Part shown: one piece after another, positions 1-7,503 of the stretch | Layout of the letters: every line of letters begins with the position of its first letter | Position numbering within the stretch: position 1 is the first letter of the stretch | DNA from: Synechococcales cyanobacterium PMM_0002 | GTDB lineage: Bacteria; Cyanobacteriota; Cyanobacteriia; Elainellales; Elainellaceae | NCBI GenBank assembly: GCA_949127925.1 | Contig: CASBQX010000343.1 | Location: 1 to 24,409 of the forward strand | DNA: 24,409 nt | Reading direction: 5' to 3' | The notes under the pieces: model-generated | Seen by the model: only the letters and a program-made list of their open reading frames with translations | Told to the model about the DNA's origin: nothing | Database searches by the model: none | Translations under genes and position numbers: made by a program

Positions 1-947
1 ATTTTCTTACCAATAAATTGATAATCAAAATTGCTCCACTCCGACTTCGGTCCCGACGCCATCCGCTGCGCCTCCAGGTTCTCAAACGCGCCACCGGGTA
101 GCCCTTTTAATGCCTGACGAATAATGCTAGTCGATTCGCGCATTTCTCGAATCCGCACCAGGTAACGCGCCAAGCAGTCACCAGCAGTTTCCCACTGCAC
201 ATCCCAATCAAAGTCGTCGTAGCATTCGTAGTGGTCTACTTTACGCAAATCCCACTTCACCCCAGAGCCGCGCAGCATTGGCCCCGAAAGCCCCCAGTTG
301 ATCGCTTCTTCGCGCCCAATAGTGCCAATCCCCTCAATCCGGCGGCGGAAAATGGGGTTATTGGTGATCAGCTTTTCGTACTCGTCTACTTTGGGTAAGA
401 AATAGTCGCAGAAATCTTCGCACTTTTCTGTCCAGCCATAGGGTAAATCGGCTGCAACACCGCCAATGCGCCAGTAATTATTGTTGACCATCCGGTAGCC
501 CGTTGCAGCTTCCCACAGGTCATAGATTAACTCGCGCTCGCGGAAAATATAGAAAAAGGGCGTCTGGGCACCCACGTCTGCCATAAATGGCCCCAGCCAC
601 AGCAAGTGGTTGGCAATCCGGTTCAGCTCTAGCATGATGACGCGGATGTAGCTAGCGCGCTTGGGTACGGGCACATCGGCTAGCTTCTCAATTGCATTCA
701 CGACCACCGCTTCGTTGAACATGCCAGCGGCGTAGTCCCAGCGACTGACATAGGGAATATACATGACTGGCGTGCGGCTCTCGGCAATTTTTTCCATGCC
801 TCGATGCAGGTAGCCAATTACCGGCTCACAATCAACGACGTCTTCCCCATCTAGTGTGACAATTAGCCGCAACACCCCGTGCATGGAAGGATGGTGGGGA
901 CCCATGTTCAGCACCATGGGTTCAGTCTTGGTTTCGAGCATTGCCAT
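1..947 (-). CDS. ndhH: NAD(P)H-quinone oxidoreductase subunit H, partial (3' end beyond window)
   Basis: This is the 49-kDa-type subunit of the cyanobacterial NDH-1 complex, in the peripheral arm at the thylakoid membrane, which takes electrons from ferredoxin to plastoquinone in respiration and cyclic electron flow. About 315 of the usual roughly 394 residues are present. The translation opens MAMLETKTEPMVLNMGPHHP and continues with SMHGVLRLIVTLDGEDVVDC, RWDYAAGMFNEA, LELNRIANHLLWLGP and FFYIFRERE, all hallmarks of NdhH. It runs open to the window edge, where it reads QFIGKK, close to the expected C-terminal third. The ATG at 947 fits family N-termini and has GGAG about nine bases upstream; a second ATG at 941 is possible. 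Identity is near certain. The gene is divergent from the M15 peptidase gene. Confidence 0.97.
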   Translation of the reverse strand, partial: MAMLETKTEPMVLNMGPHHPSMHGVLRLIVTLDGEDVVDCEPVIGYLHRGMEKIAESRTPVMYIPYVSRWDYAAGMFNEAVVVNAIEKLADVPVPKRASYIRVIMLELNRIANHLLWLGPFMADVGAQTPFFYIFRERELIYDLWEAATGYRMVNNNYWRIGGVAADLPYGWTEKCEDFCDYFLPKVDEYEKLITNNPIFRRRIEGIGTIGREEAINWGLSGPMLRGSGVKWDLRKVDHYECYDDFDWDVQWETAGDCLARYLVRIREMRESTSIIRQALKGLPGGAFENLEAQRMASGPKSEWSNFDYQFIGKK

Positions 948-1265
948 AGGTGGCGTCTCCCCTCAGGTAGCGATCGGCGGTTGGAATTAGCGAGTGTAGC
1001 GTTAGCGATCCCCTAAAATAAGCCGTCGGTACGATACCCTTCGGCAATTAGGGACACACTAACGTTTATTACAGTGTCTCTGACTATTATTATATGGGGC
1101 ATCATCCCCAGCCTTGGCCTTTCAAATGCCCGAATTTCATAGAAAAAATCGTATGACACCATAAGTTGTGCTGAGGGAGAAAGAGAAGCGCTGCTCAAAC
1201 GGTAAAATTACAGGGCTTTGTGGCTTGGCTAAATCTAAAGACAACTACGGCGGAAGGATAGTTTG
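948..1265. other. Divergent intergenic region ndhH / M15 peptidase
   Basis: These 318 bases separate two divergent genes and should hold both promoters. On the minus strand a perfect TATAAT lies at 1094-1089, about 140 bases from the ndhH start. Just upstream of it, where a -35 box would sit, is a short palindrome TGGGG-CATCAT-CCCCA at 1095-1110. No good -35 is visible, so the promoter call is weak. For the plus strand, a ribosome binding site GGAAGG lies at 1252-1257. A 61-codon minus-strand frame at 1013-1198 has no recognisable features and is taken as chance. Confidence 0.4.
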
Positions 1266-2597
1266 ATGGTGCTGCGAGTTTTGAGAATTACCAAAGATAC
1301 TGTGTTTAAGCTGCGTCCTGAACCCTTGAAGCTGCTGTCACCCCAAGAGCAGCGTGCGGTTATGGCTGGCCCGTCCTATGAGATTGTGTCGTATGCCTAT
1401 GCTGACATCAATGGCTCATTTAATGGGCACATCAAATTTGCTCTCAAAAATCAATCTCTCAACGGGTTCAATACTTGGTTTGTGCCTAGTTCACACGCCC
1501 AAGTCGAATTTGATGGCGTGGTAGTTTATCCCCAAGAAGATCAAGAAACGCTTCCCGTTCTTTGGATTAACCAAGACACGATTCTAAAACGCCGCCCGCT
1601 CGATTCAGGTGGGTTGACGGCTGAAGAGCTAGCCCCCATCAAGCGGGGTACCAGTCTGAAGCTGCATTCCTACGCCTTTGCCGATGGCCAAGGTGATTTT
1701 AATAGCCACATCAAATTCGCAATTTACGATCAAGATGATTTCATCAACGGGTTCAGTACCTGGTTTGTCTACGATCGCGATGCCTTTGTGGAATTTGATG
1801 GAGATGTCGTTTATCCTCCGGAAGACCCAAAAATTCTGGTGCTGCGCGTGCTCGAAAATACGCTAGTCAAACGTCGCCCTGTGCAATCCTCAACGCTGCC
1901 GCCCAGTGACGTGGCCGCCATTTCTAAAGGCACCTTGCTCAAGCTAGATTCCTATGCCTACGCCGATGAGCAAGGCAGCTTCAATGACCACATCAAGCTG
2001 GCAATTAAATATGTTAATGACAACATCAATGGCTACAATACCTGGTACATCTACGATCGCCATGCGCGGGTAGAGCAAAACGATGTGGTTGTTTATCCAT
2101 CACCCAAACCCAAGCCACCCAAGCCACCCAAGCCACCCAAGCCACCCAAGCCTCCTTCCCCGCCTGTCTACACGGGTAGAGCCTTTAAGCTCCCCGGCAA
2201 CACCTCAACGTTTTACACCGATCAGCCGATTATTCGTGGCGGCAACTTCCTCTGGGGCGAAGCCACTAAAAACGCCACCCGTATCCCCGAAACCGAAGAT
2301 ATTGTCCGCAACATTTTGGCTTTAGCCCGACAGCTACAGCGCGCCCGCAACCAAATCGGCAGACCGTTTACGATTAACTCGTGGTATCGTCCTCCAGCCG
2401 CCAACGCAGCGGTAGGCGGTGCGTCTAGAAGCCAGCATTTATATGGTCGAGCTGCCGATGTCAGGGTTTCGGGGGTGAGCGGTCGCCAGGTGGCCAATGC
2501 GGTGATGCTGTGGTGGGATGGTGGCGTTGGGATTTACAGCAACATTCCTAACATTGTGCATTTGGATGTGGGACCAAAGCGGACGTGGGGATTTTGA
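1266..2597 (+). CDS. Putative peptidase M15-type Zn carboxypeptidase with three N-terminal repeats
   Basis: The last roughly 140 of 443 residues resemble the M15A/Peptidase_M15_3 fold of zinc D-Ala-D-Ala carboxypeptidases and phage endolysins, which cut peptidoglycan peptides. Seen: NSWYRPP near residue 371, SQHLYGRAADV with His391 and Asp398 in the HxxxxxxD spacing of zinc ligands, and a C-terminal VHLDVG with His432. Upstream are three copies of a roughly 93-residue unit starting near residues 5, 98 and 192. Each has DT-LKRRP-like starts, a KGT-LKL-SYA-AD-QG-FN-HIK core, NG--TW-VYDR-A-VE and an end near VVYP. A (KPP)n linker follows, residues 280-299. No signal peptide or membrane segment is visible, so how it would reach the wall is unclear. 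ATG 1266 has GGAAGG eight bases upstream and is preferred to TTG 1263. It may be a wall-remodelling enzyme; the repeats could bind wall or act as SH3-like modules (inference). Confidence 0.85.
   Translation: MVLRVLRITKDTVFKLRPEPLKLLSPQEQRAVMAGPSYEIVSYAYADINGSFNGHIKFALKNQSLNGFNTWFVPSSHAQVEFDGVVVYPQEDQETLPVLWINQDTILKRRPLDSGGLTAEELAPIKRGTSLKLHSYAFADGQGDFNSHIKFAIYDQDDFINGFSTWFVYDRDAFVEFDGDVVYPPEDPKILVLRVLENTLVKRRPVQSSTLPPSDVAAISKGTLLKLDSYAYADEQGSFNDHIKLAIKYVNDNINGYNTWYIYDRHARVEQNDVVVYPSPKPKPPKPPKPPKPPKPPSPPVYTGRAFKLPGNTSTFYTDQPIIRGGNFLWGEATKNATRIPETEDIVRNILALARQLQRARNQIGRPFTINSWYRPPAANAAVGGASRSQHLYGRAADVRVSGVSGRQVANAVMLWWDGGVGIYSNIPNIVHLDVGPKRTWGF
2112..2147. repeat. 9-bp tandem repeat (AAGCCACCC)x4 inside M15 gene
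   Basis: Four perfect tandem copies of AAGCCACCC encode the KPP linker between the third N-terminal repeat and the peptidase domain. Flanking bases (CCCAAACCC, AAGCCTCCT) are degenerate extra copies. Because the unit is a multiple of three, slippage would change linker length without breaking the frame. Confidence 0.9.
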
Positions 2598-2604
2598 GGC
2601 ATAA

Positions 2605-2652
2605 GTTTTGAGTTTTGAGTTGACGGCTTAATCAAAATTCAAAACTCAAAAC
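2605..2652. terminator. Bidirectional hairpin between convergent genes
   Basis: The left arm GTTTTGAGTTTTGA (2605-2618) and right arm TCAAAACTCAAAAC (2639-2652) are perfect 14-base complements around a 20-base loop. The structure lies 7 bases after the M15 stop and 8 bases before the stop of the opposing gene, which fits a shared terminator. The TTTTGAG/CTCAAAA repeats also resemble a simple repeat commonly dispersed between cyanobacterial genes, so it may be a repeat element acting as a terminator. Confidence 0.65.
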
Positions 2653-2660
2653 CTATTCAA

Positions 2661-3005
2661 CTAGCCCACGTAGGATTTAAGCAACCAGCCAATCATGATC
2701 CCCAGCCCGCCAAAGCGAACGGCTTGCCAGAAAATTTCTCGCAGACCTTGCCAAGAAAATAGCTGGCTTTCTAGGGCGATTTCTAATTCATCGAGCTGTG
2801 TTTGGAGCCGATTCAGTTCAGCTCTCAGGGATTTAGTTCGGGTTTGTTGATATTGCCGCTGGGTTTGATGCAATTGCTCTTTTAAAGATTGCTGGCGATC
2901 TTGATCGGCACAAACTTGGGCATAGCGGTCTTGCAGAGACTGAAGCGATCGCTCCACCTCAGCGAGAGCTTGGTCAAAGTCGGGTTCGGGAGCAGCAGCA
3001 GCCAT
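2661..3005 (-). CDS. Conserved cyanobacterial coiled-coil protein with C-terminal TM anchor
   Basis: The 114-residue product starts MAAAAPEPDFDQALAEVERS and has a long Gln/Arg/Leu heptad-like stretch (about residues 12-80), which predicts a coiled coil. The C-terminus has an amphipathic part (FSWQGLREIFWQAVRF) and then GGLGIMIGWLLKSYVG, a likely single membrane segment. I recognise it as a small cyanobacterial family of unknown function, from memory of similar proteins with the same LFSW and FWQAVRFGGLG motifs. The ATG at 3005 is chosen over an upstream in-frame TTG at 3026 because family members begin close to PDFDQAL. No Shine-Dalgarno is evident. A tail-anchored scaffold is a reasonable guess and no more. 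It is divergent from the next gene, with a 65-base gap. Confidence 0.75.
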   Translation of the reverse strand: MAAAAPEPDFDQALAEVERSLQSLQDRYAQVCADQDRQQSLKEQLHQTQRQYQQTRTKSLRAELNRLQTQLDELEIALESQLFSWQGLREIFWQAVRFGGLGIMIGWLLKSYVG

Positions 3006-3070
3006 CAACAAATTGAGAGAGGTCAAGATACAGTATAGGTAAAACTCACCCTAATTTCGGCTTATTGACT

Positions 3071-3373
3071 ATGCCAAATTCTCCTCAGCCTCAGCCCCTA
3101 ATTGCCGAACCATTAGTTTCGCCCGAAACGCAAGCGCTGGCTCAGTTTAGTGATCTAGAGCTGGCACAAGCATTGGTAGAACGGCTGGCGATCGCCCCCA
3201 CCGACTGGCATCGCCTGAAAGCCAACCGCAAGGCCCGCGCCTCAGAGCAAGCGGCGATCGCCCTACTCTACCTGCTCAAAAATCAGCCAGAAGAAGCGCT
3301 ACCTCGGTTTCAGCAAGCCTCCGGCTGGCTCGATCGCTCAATTGTTGCCCCGCCCTGTCCCAGTCATGGGTAG
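3071..3373 (+). CDS. DUF6439-like small conserved cyanobacterial protein
   Basis: This 100-residue soluble protein has a variable N-terminus followed by a conserved block: FSDLELAQALVERL, DWHRLKANRKARASEQAAIA, LLYLLKNQPEEALPRFQQA and SGWLDRSIVAPPCPSHG. I associate this pattern with DUF6439, a cyanobacterial family without known function. The middle looks helical and slightly TPR-like (PEEALPRFQQASGWL), but it is too short for a repeat array. ATG 3071 is preferred to the in-frame TTG at 3065. It is convergent with the debranching-enzyme gene and is followed by a strong hairpin. Confidence 0.75.
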   Translation: MPNSPQPQPLIAEPLVSPETQALAQFSDLELAQALVERLAIAPTDWHRLKANRKARASEQAAIALLYLLKNQPEEALPRFQQASGWLDRSIVAPPCPSHG

Positions 3374-3389
3374 CTAAAGCCAAGTCATA

Positions 3390-3444
3390 TTGGATAGTTT
3401 GGCAAAAGGGAGACCTCATTAACCTTTTACCAAACTATATCCAA
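3390..3444. terminator. Long imperfect hairpin between convergent genes
   Basis: The left arm 3390-3409 (TTGGATAGTTTGGCAAAAGG) pairs with the right arm 3423-3444 (CCTTTTACCAAACTATATCC followed by AA). There is one C-A mismatch and a two-base bulge; the loop is 13 bases. It sits between the stops at 3373 and 3462, so it can serve both strands. The short A/T tracts inside the arms fit a bidirectional intrinsic terminator. Confidence 0.7.
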
Positions 3445-3461
3445 GCTAGTTCTATCAGCTT

Positions 3462-5741
3462 CTAAGCTTCGATCACAACGCGCAAATTACCTCGTTTTTT
3501 AACCACTCGGCACGCGGTCGTATTGCCAGCGCGCTCAAATTCCAGATCGAGCAGCGTACTGCCAACCCGCAAGTTTTGCAGCGACAAATGGTTGATGCTC
3601 TCTGGCAGGGCGGGATCAATGATGCGCAGATGATTGCCCGGAGCATCGGGCACTAGGTTGAGCATCATTTGCACCAGTTGAAACAAGGTACCTGTGGCCC
3701 AAGCCTGGGGAGAGCAGGCAACGGGATATTGTACTGGGTTGCTTTCTTTAATCCGCTCATAGCCGCAAAACAGCTCAGGTGGGCGGTAGTAGGGTTGACG
3801 CAGCGTCATATCGAGCAGCCCTCCTGCCACCTCTAGGGCGGCATCTGCCAATCCTAAGGAGCGCAATCCCATGGCAATTAGGCCATTGTCATGCGGCCAG
3901 ATCGACCCGACATGATAGCCCATGGGGTTGTAAGCCGGAGAACCACTGCTGAGGGTGCGGATGCCCCAGCCATTAAACATGTCTGGCGCTTGCAGCCGTT
4001 CGGCCACACTCTGAGCTTTTTCGGGCTGAAGAATCCCCAAACTGAGACAGTGCCCTGGGTTAGAGGCAATGCTGTCAACGGGTTTACCATCGCCGTCTAG
4101 GGCCAGAGCGCAATAATCCAGATCGTCAATCCAAAAATCGCGGTTGAACCGCACTTGCAGATCGTGGGCTTCGTCGCGCCAGCGATCGGCTAGGTCGAGC
4201 CGCTTGCGCATTTGGGCAATTTCACTCAATCGCACTTTGGCGGCATAGACGTAGGCTTGCACCTCGCAAAGGGCGATCGCCCCTTGAGCCAGCTTGCCGT
4301 CGCGATCGACAATGCAGTCTCCCGAGTCTTTCCACCCCTGATTCACCAACCCCCGATTTGAGCGACAGTGGTAGCTCAAATAGCCCGTTTCTCGGCAGTT
4401 TACGTCGATCCAATCCATTGCCGCCAAGGCATGATTCCACAACCTGTCGAGGGTTTCTCGGTCGTGAGTCCAGGCATAGTATTCGGTGTAGAGCAGCAGC
4501 CACAGGGGGGTAGCATCCACGGTGCCATAGTAGGGCGTGTGGGGAATTTCTTGGCAGCGCGCCATTTCACCAACCCGCAGCTCGTGCAAAATTTTGCCCG
4601 GAGCTTCATCGCGCCAATCGTCGCTGGTTTTACCCTGGTATTGAGCTAATACCAGCAGCGTTTCGCGGGCGATCGCCGGGTCTAAAATCAGCGTTTGCAT
4701 GGCGGCGATAATTGAATCGCGGCCAAACAGCGTAGAAAACCAGGGAACTCCAGCCGATAGCACCTTGCCTTGCTCAAACGACTGCCGTAACAGGTAAATA
4801 TCTTGTTCTGCCCGTTCTAGAATTTGGTTGATCCCTTTGTTGTCGGTGCGAATGCGTGCCACAGAGGCACGCCATTCGTCCTCTTCTGATAGCTCTGCGG
4901 CCTTGGCCTGCATCAGCGTACTGGGAGTGCTGACCGTTGAAGCAGGATGGCCATTGATCATCATTTGCAGTCGATAGGCTAGCTGCTGCGTTTCGTGAGA
5001 CTGCAATTCTAAATACCAGACGGCGGTATATCCTTTTAAGAAATCAGGCTGGCGCTGCAAAAATTGCACCCGTGATTCCATTAGGGCACCATCTAAGCCC
5101 TGGTAGGCCATGGTAAATTCCAGCGCTTCACCAGAGGGCAAAGGATTAATTGGATTTGGACTAGTCGGCAGCACGGTGTCGTCGCTAGATCCGGCAGCCG
5201 GTTCAGGGGTAGGAACTTGCCGCAGCACTTGCCCTCGGCGATCGCGTTTAAAGCCACGGATTTCAAACAGGTCTAAAAAATCGGCGTCAAAACTAAGGCT
5301 CAACTCAAACCGGACAGGAACAGTGCCGTAGTTAGTCAGGGTTAACTCTTCAAACAGCCCGCCGCTCAACACAATTTCGCGCTGAATCGCGATGGTTTCG
5401 GCAGGGATGCGGTCATCAATGCGAGGATTGGCGCAAATGGCCAAAAAGGCGAAGCCCTTATCGGCGCTGCTGTTGAGTAAAAGCGGCGATCGCCCTTCTA
5501 ATTGCAGTTCTAACCGACTAAGAAACCGTGTATCTCGGCAAAATAGCCCCAAGCTAGCCGTGGCGTTTTCTTCCGAGCTACCCGAAATATTGCCGAGGGT
5601 GTCGGTAATCAGAAAAAGATCGTCATCTTTTAGCGTCAAAGTGGGTTGATGGCGATCGCTGCTGACACTGGCCCAGTGAGGCAGAGGGGATTGCTCAGCG
5701 GGAATAAATGGTCTACCATCTAGCTGAAGAATATCTGGCAT
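3462..5741 (-). CDS. Amylo-alpha-1,6-glucosidase / glycogen-debranching-type glycosidase
   Basis: The 759-residue product has an N-terminal beta-rich domain of the GDE_N_bis type (DDLFLITDTLGNI, GLFCRDTRFLSRLELQLEG, LTNYGTVPVRFELSLSFDAD, FEIRGFKRDRRGQVL). The rest is an (alpha/alpha)6-barrel: TLFGRDSI near residue 340, ELRVGEM, YYGTVDATPLWLLLY near 405, NQGWKDSGD near 470, then NPGHCLSLGIL, GWGIRTLS and YHVGSIWPHDNGLIAMGL. This arrangement is annotated as amylo-alpha-1,6-glucosidase, expected to remove alpha-1,6 branches in glycogen or act on related glucosides. The Asp of GWKDS is a candidate acid catalyst by analogy with eukaryotic debranching C-domains. ATG 5741 (MPDILQLDGRPF) is chosen, with AAGGA about 12 bases upstream; a GTG 36 codons earlier adds an unlikely Arg/Cys-rich extension. 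It is the last gene of a minus-strand block with two glycosyltransferases. True substrate unproven. Confidence 0.88.
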   Translation of the reverse strand: MPDILQLDGRPFIPAEQSPLPHWASVSSDRHQPTLTLKDDDLFLITDTLGNISGSSEENATASLGLFCRDTRFLSRLELQLEGRSPLLLNSSADKGFAFLAICANPRIDDRIPAETIAIQREIVLSGGLFEELTLTNYGTVPVRFELSLSFDADFLDLFEIRGFKRDRRGQVLRQVPTPEPAAGSSDDTVLPTSPNPINPLPSGEALEFTMAYQGLDGALMESRVQFLQRQPDFLKGYTAVWYLELQSHETQQLAYRLQMMINGHPASTVSTPSTLMQAKAAELSEEDEWRASVARIRTDNKGINQILERAEQDIYLLRQSFEQGKVLSAGVPWFSTLFGRDSIIAAMQTLILDPAIARETLLVLAQYQGKTSDDWRDEAPGKILHELRVGEMARCQEIPHTPYYGTVDATPLWLLLYTEYYAWTHDRETLDRLWNHALAAMDWIDVNCRETGYLSYHCRSNRGLVNQGWKDSGDCIVDRDGKLAQGAIALCEVQAYVYAAKVRLSEIAQMRKRLDLADRWRDEAHDLQVRFNRDFWIDDLDYCALALDGDGKPVDSIASNPGHCLSLGILQPEKAQSVAERLQAPDMFNGWGIRTLSSGSPAYNPMGYHVGSIWPHDNGLIAMGLRSLGLADAALEVAGGLLDMTLRQPYYRPPELFCGYERIKESNPVQYPVACSPQAWATGTLFQLVQMMLNLVPDAPGNHLRIIDPALPESINHLSLQNLRVGSTLLDLEFERAGNTTACRVVKKRGNLRVVIEA

Positions 5742-6015
5742 TACGGGAGAGTCCTTGAATTTCCTGAATATTCTAGTTGCACACCTACTGTCCGCCGAGT
5801 TAAGCAATTGGCCGAGACCTAGATTAATGCGGATGCGCAATGCGTCCACAAAAACATCGCCGTACCCATCGCTCCGGCGATTGCTCTACATCATGTTGTT
5901 ATACAATCGTTGCTTTAAAAACGTTGCTATACAAACATAGAGGGGCGTATTTAACGGCGACCCGTTGAAACACACCCCTCTATTTAGCCATGGCTAAGTG
6001 GTGATTCGCTACGAA
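5742..6015. promoter_or_regulatory. Leader of debranching gene with paired 12-bp direct repeats
   Basis: The 274-base gap separates two minus-strand genes. It holds two near-identical boxes, GTTGTTATACAA (5895-5906) and GTTGCTATACAA (5923-5934), spaced 28 bases start to start. On the coding strand they read TTGTATARCAAC. They could be paired operator sites or alternative -10-like elements (TATARC) for the debranching gene. Next to them is the hairpin at 5938-5982. No protein-coding frame in the gap looks real. Confidence 0.35.
5938..5982 (-). terminator. Branched inverted repeat downstream of GT4 gene
   Basis: The outer arms TAGAGGGGCGT (5938-5948) and ACACCCCTCTA (5972-5982) pair with one wobble. 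An inner arm AACGG (5953-5957) pairs with CCGTT (5962-5966), giving a long, partly interrupted stem. It begins 34 bases beyond the stop of the glycosyltransferase at 6016. Downstream on the minus strand there is only a scattered T-rich stretch. Terminator is the best guess; a regulatory cruciform is the alternative. Confidence 0.5.
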
Positions 6016-7503
6016 TCAAGAAACTTTTACCAAGCTTTCATCCATCGGAGTTTTGCTGTTCCCTTCTAATGTAACAGGCAGATCTGGTGTTACTGTCGCG
6101 CTAATTAGCTCTCGTGGCTCTGGCACGATTGCATTCCACACTAGCTCATCGGTGAGCGATTGAGCCAGCAAGCGACGGTAGAGATCGCTGAGTCGGGCTG
6201 CTACGCCTGTCCAGCTAAAGTTTTGCTGCACTCGCAGCGATGCCTGACGTCGGAGCTTACCCGCCCATAATTCGTCATTGAGGATGCGGGCGATCGCGTC
6301 CGCAAACCCGGCTACATCTTGGGGAGGCACCAGTAGTCCTGTTTCTTCGGGGATCACCGTAAACTTCAAGCCCCCAACATCAGACGCAACTACAGGAGTC
6401 CCGCAGGCCATAGCTTCAACCGCAACTAGCCCAAATGGCTCATAGTGACTCGGAATCACGCAGACGTCAGCCGCCGTGTAGTACAGCGGAACTAGGTGAT
6501 GCTCGACTTGACCGACAAACTGGGTATGCTCGTTCAGCCCCAATGCTTGAACCAACTGCTCAATCCGCTGCCGCTCTGCTTGATCGGCTGGATCAATCTC
6601 AGCTCCTCCCACCAACACCAAACGAGCATGGGAAGACAGCACAGGCTGGAGTCGAGCGGGTTCACCCTCAGCAGTTTGACCCCCCACCTTGCCCTTTAGC
6701 TGGGCAAACGCCTGTACCAGAGTTTCAATTCCTTTACGAGTGTCAAATCGACCTACATACAGGATGATTTGTTCGTGCGGGGCAAAACCCAGCTTGGCCC
6801 GCGCCTCAGTTTTAGGCAGAGTTTGGACGGGATCGATATCGGTACCGCAGGGAACTACTTCTACTGATCCCTGACCCGAAACCAGCGCCTGCAATGTCTC
6901 TAGCTCTTGGGGGCTAGTGGCTACTACACAGTTGGCCTCTTCCAAAATTTGTCGCTCGGTGGCAAGCCGGGTGTCGGCGATCGCTGGTCGATCCAGCATG
7001 GCTCGATATTTGACCGCACCCAGCGAGTGATAGGTGTGCAACATTTGAATGTTGCGATCCTGTTTTAACTGCAACCCAACCCAACCCGACAACCAATAGT
7101 TGGTGTGGATCAGCGGATAATTAGCGCCATCTTTGCTTTGAAATGCTTTGAACGACTCGACAAATTCGGGCAAATGTTGGAGTAAATGATCGCGGGGAAC
7201 AAAGTCTTGTGGCCCAGCTACCAGACGAATGGTGCGGCAATGGGGCGAATGCTGCACGATTGTTGGATCATCTAAATGGGCTTTACGGGTAAACAGATCG
7301 ACCTGCCAGCCGAGTTTGGCGAGGGCTTCACCAATCTGGCGGACATAGATACTTTGGCCGCTGGCTTCTTCTTTGCCAGGTTCAGCCGCTGGGTCATTGT
7401 GAATAGAAATCAGGGCGATCGCTTGGCGTTGAGGGCATCCGCTGCGTAAGGCTCTAGGATGGCTGGAAGCAGATACTTGGGCTGGGGAATTAGATTGTGA
7501 CAT
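6016..7503 (-). CDS. GT4-type glycosyltransferase, sucrose-phosphate-synthase-like
   Basis: The 495-residue cytosolic enzyme has the GT-B fold of family GT4. N-terminal half: ALISIHNDPAAEPG, then EASGQSIYVRQIGEALAKLG near residue 51 (the GGQ-VYV loop of sucrose/SPS-like enzymes), IHTNYWLSGWVG and LHTYHSLG. C-terminal half: VVPCGTDID, IILYVGRFDTRKGIETL, and EPFGLVAVEAMACGTPVVAS near residue 359, carrying the E-x7-E nucleotide-sugar motif. The first 30 residues are low-complexity. ATG 7503 has GAGG about nine bases upstream. It lies in the same orientation between another GT4 gene and the debranching gene. Sucrose-phosphate synthase itself is possible but not established; the acceptor could equally be a lipid, glycerate or exopolysaccharide. 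Confidence 0.87.
   Translation of the reverse strand: MSQSNSPAQVSASSHPRALRSGCPQRQAIALISIHNDPAAEPGKEEASGQSIYVRQIGEALAKLGWQVDLFTRKAHLDDPTIVQHSPHCRTIRLVAGPQDFVPRDHLLQHLPEFVESFKAFQSKDGANYPLIHTNYWLSGWVGLQLKQDRNIQMLHTYHSLGAVKYRAMLDRPAIADTRLATERQILEEANCVVATSPQELETLQALVSGQGSVEVVPCGTDIDPVQTLPKTEARAKLGFAPHEQIILYVGRFDTRKGIETLVQAFAQLKGKVGGQTAEGEPARLQPVLSSHARLVLVGGAEIDPADQAERQRIEQLVQALGLNEHTQFVGQVEHHLVPLYYTAADVCVIPSHYEPFGLVAVEAMACGTPVVASDVGGLKFTVIPEETGLLVPPQDVAGFADAIARILNDELWAGKLRRQASLRVQQNFSWTGVAARLSDLYRRLLAQSLTDELVWNAIVPEPRELISATVTPDLPVTLEGNSKTPMDESLVKVS

Noticed and set aside
1013..1198. 61-codon minus-strand open frame between ndhH and the M15 gene
   Set aside because: No ribosome binding site, no recognisable motif, and it overlaps the likely promoter region.
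2083..2497. Overlapping open frames on both strands of the M15 gene, one Pro/Ser/His-rich
   Set aside because: They are shadows of the real frame; the repeated peptide simply reflects the 9-bp DNA repeat.
5742..5849. GTG-initiated N-terminal extension of the debranching enzyme
   Set aside because: The 36 added residues look unlike the family, and the ATG at 5741 has a plausible ribosome binding site.
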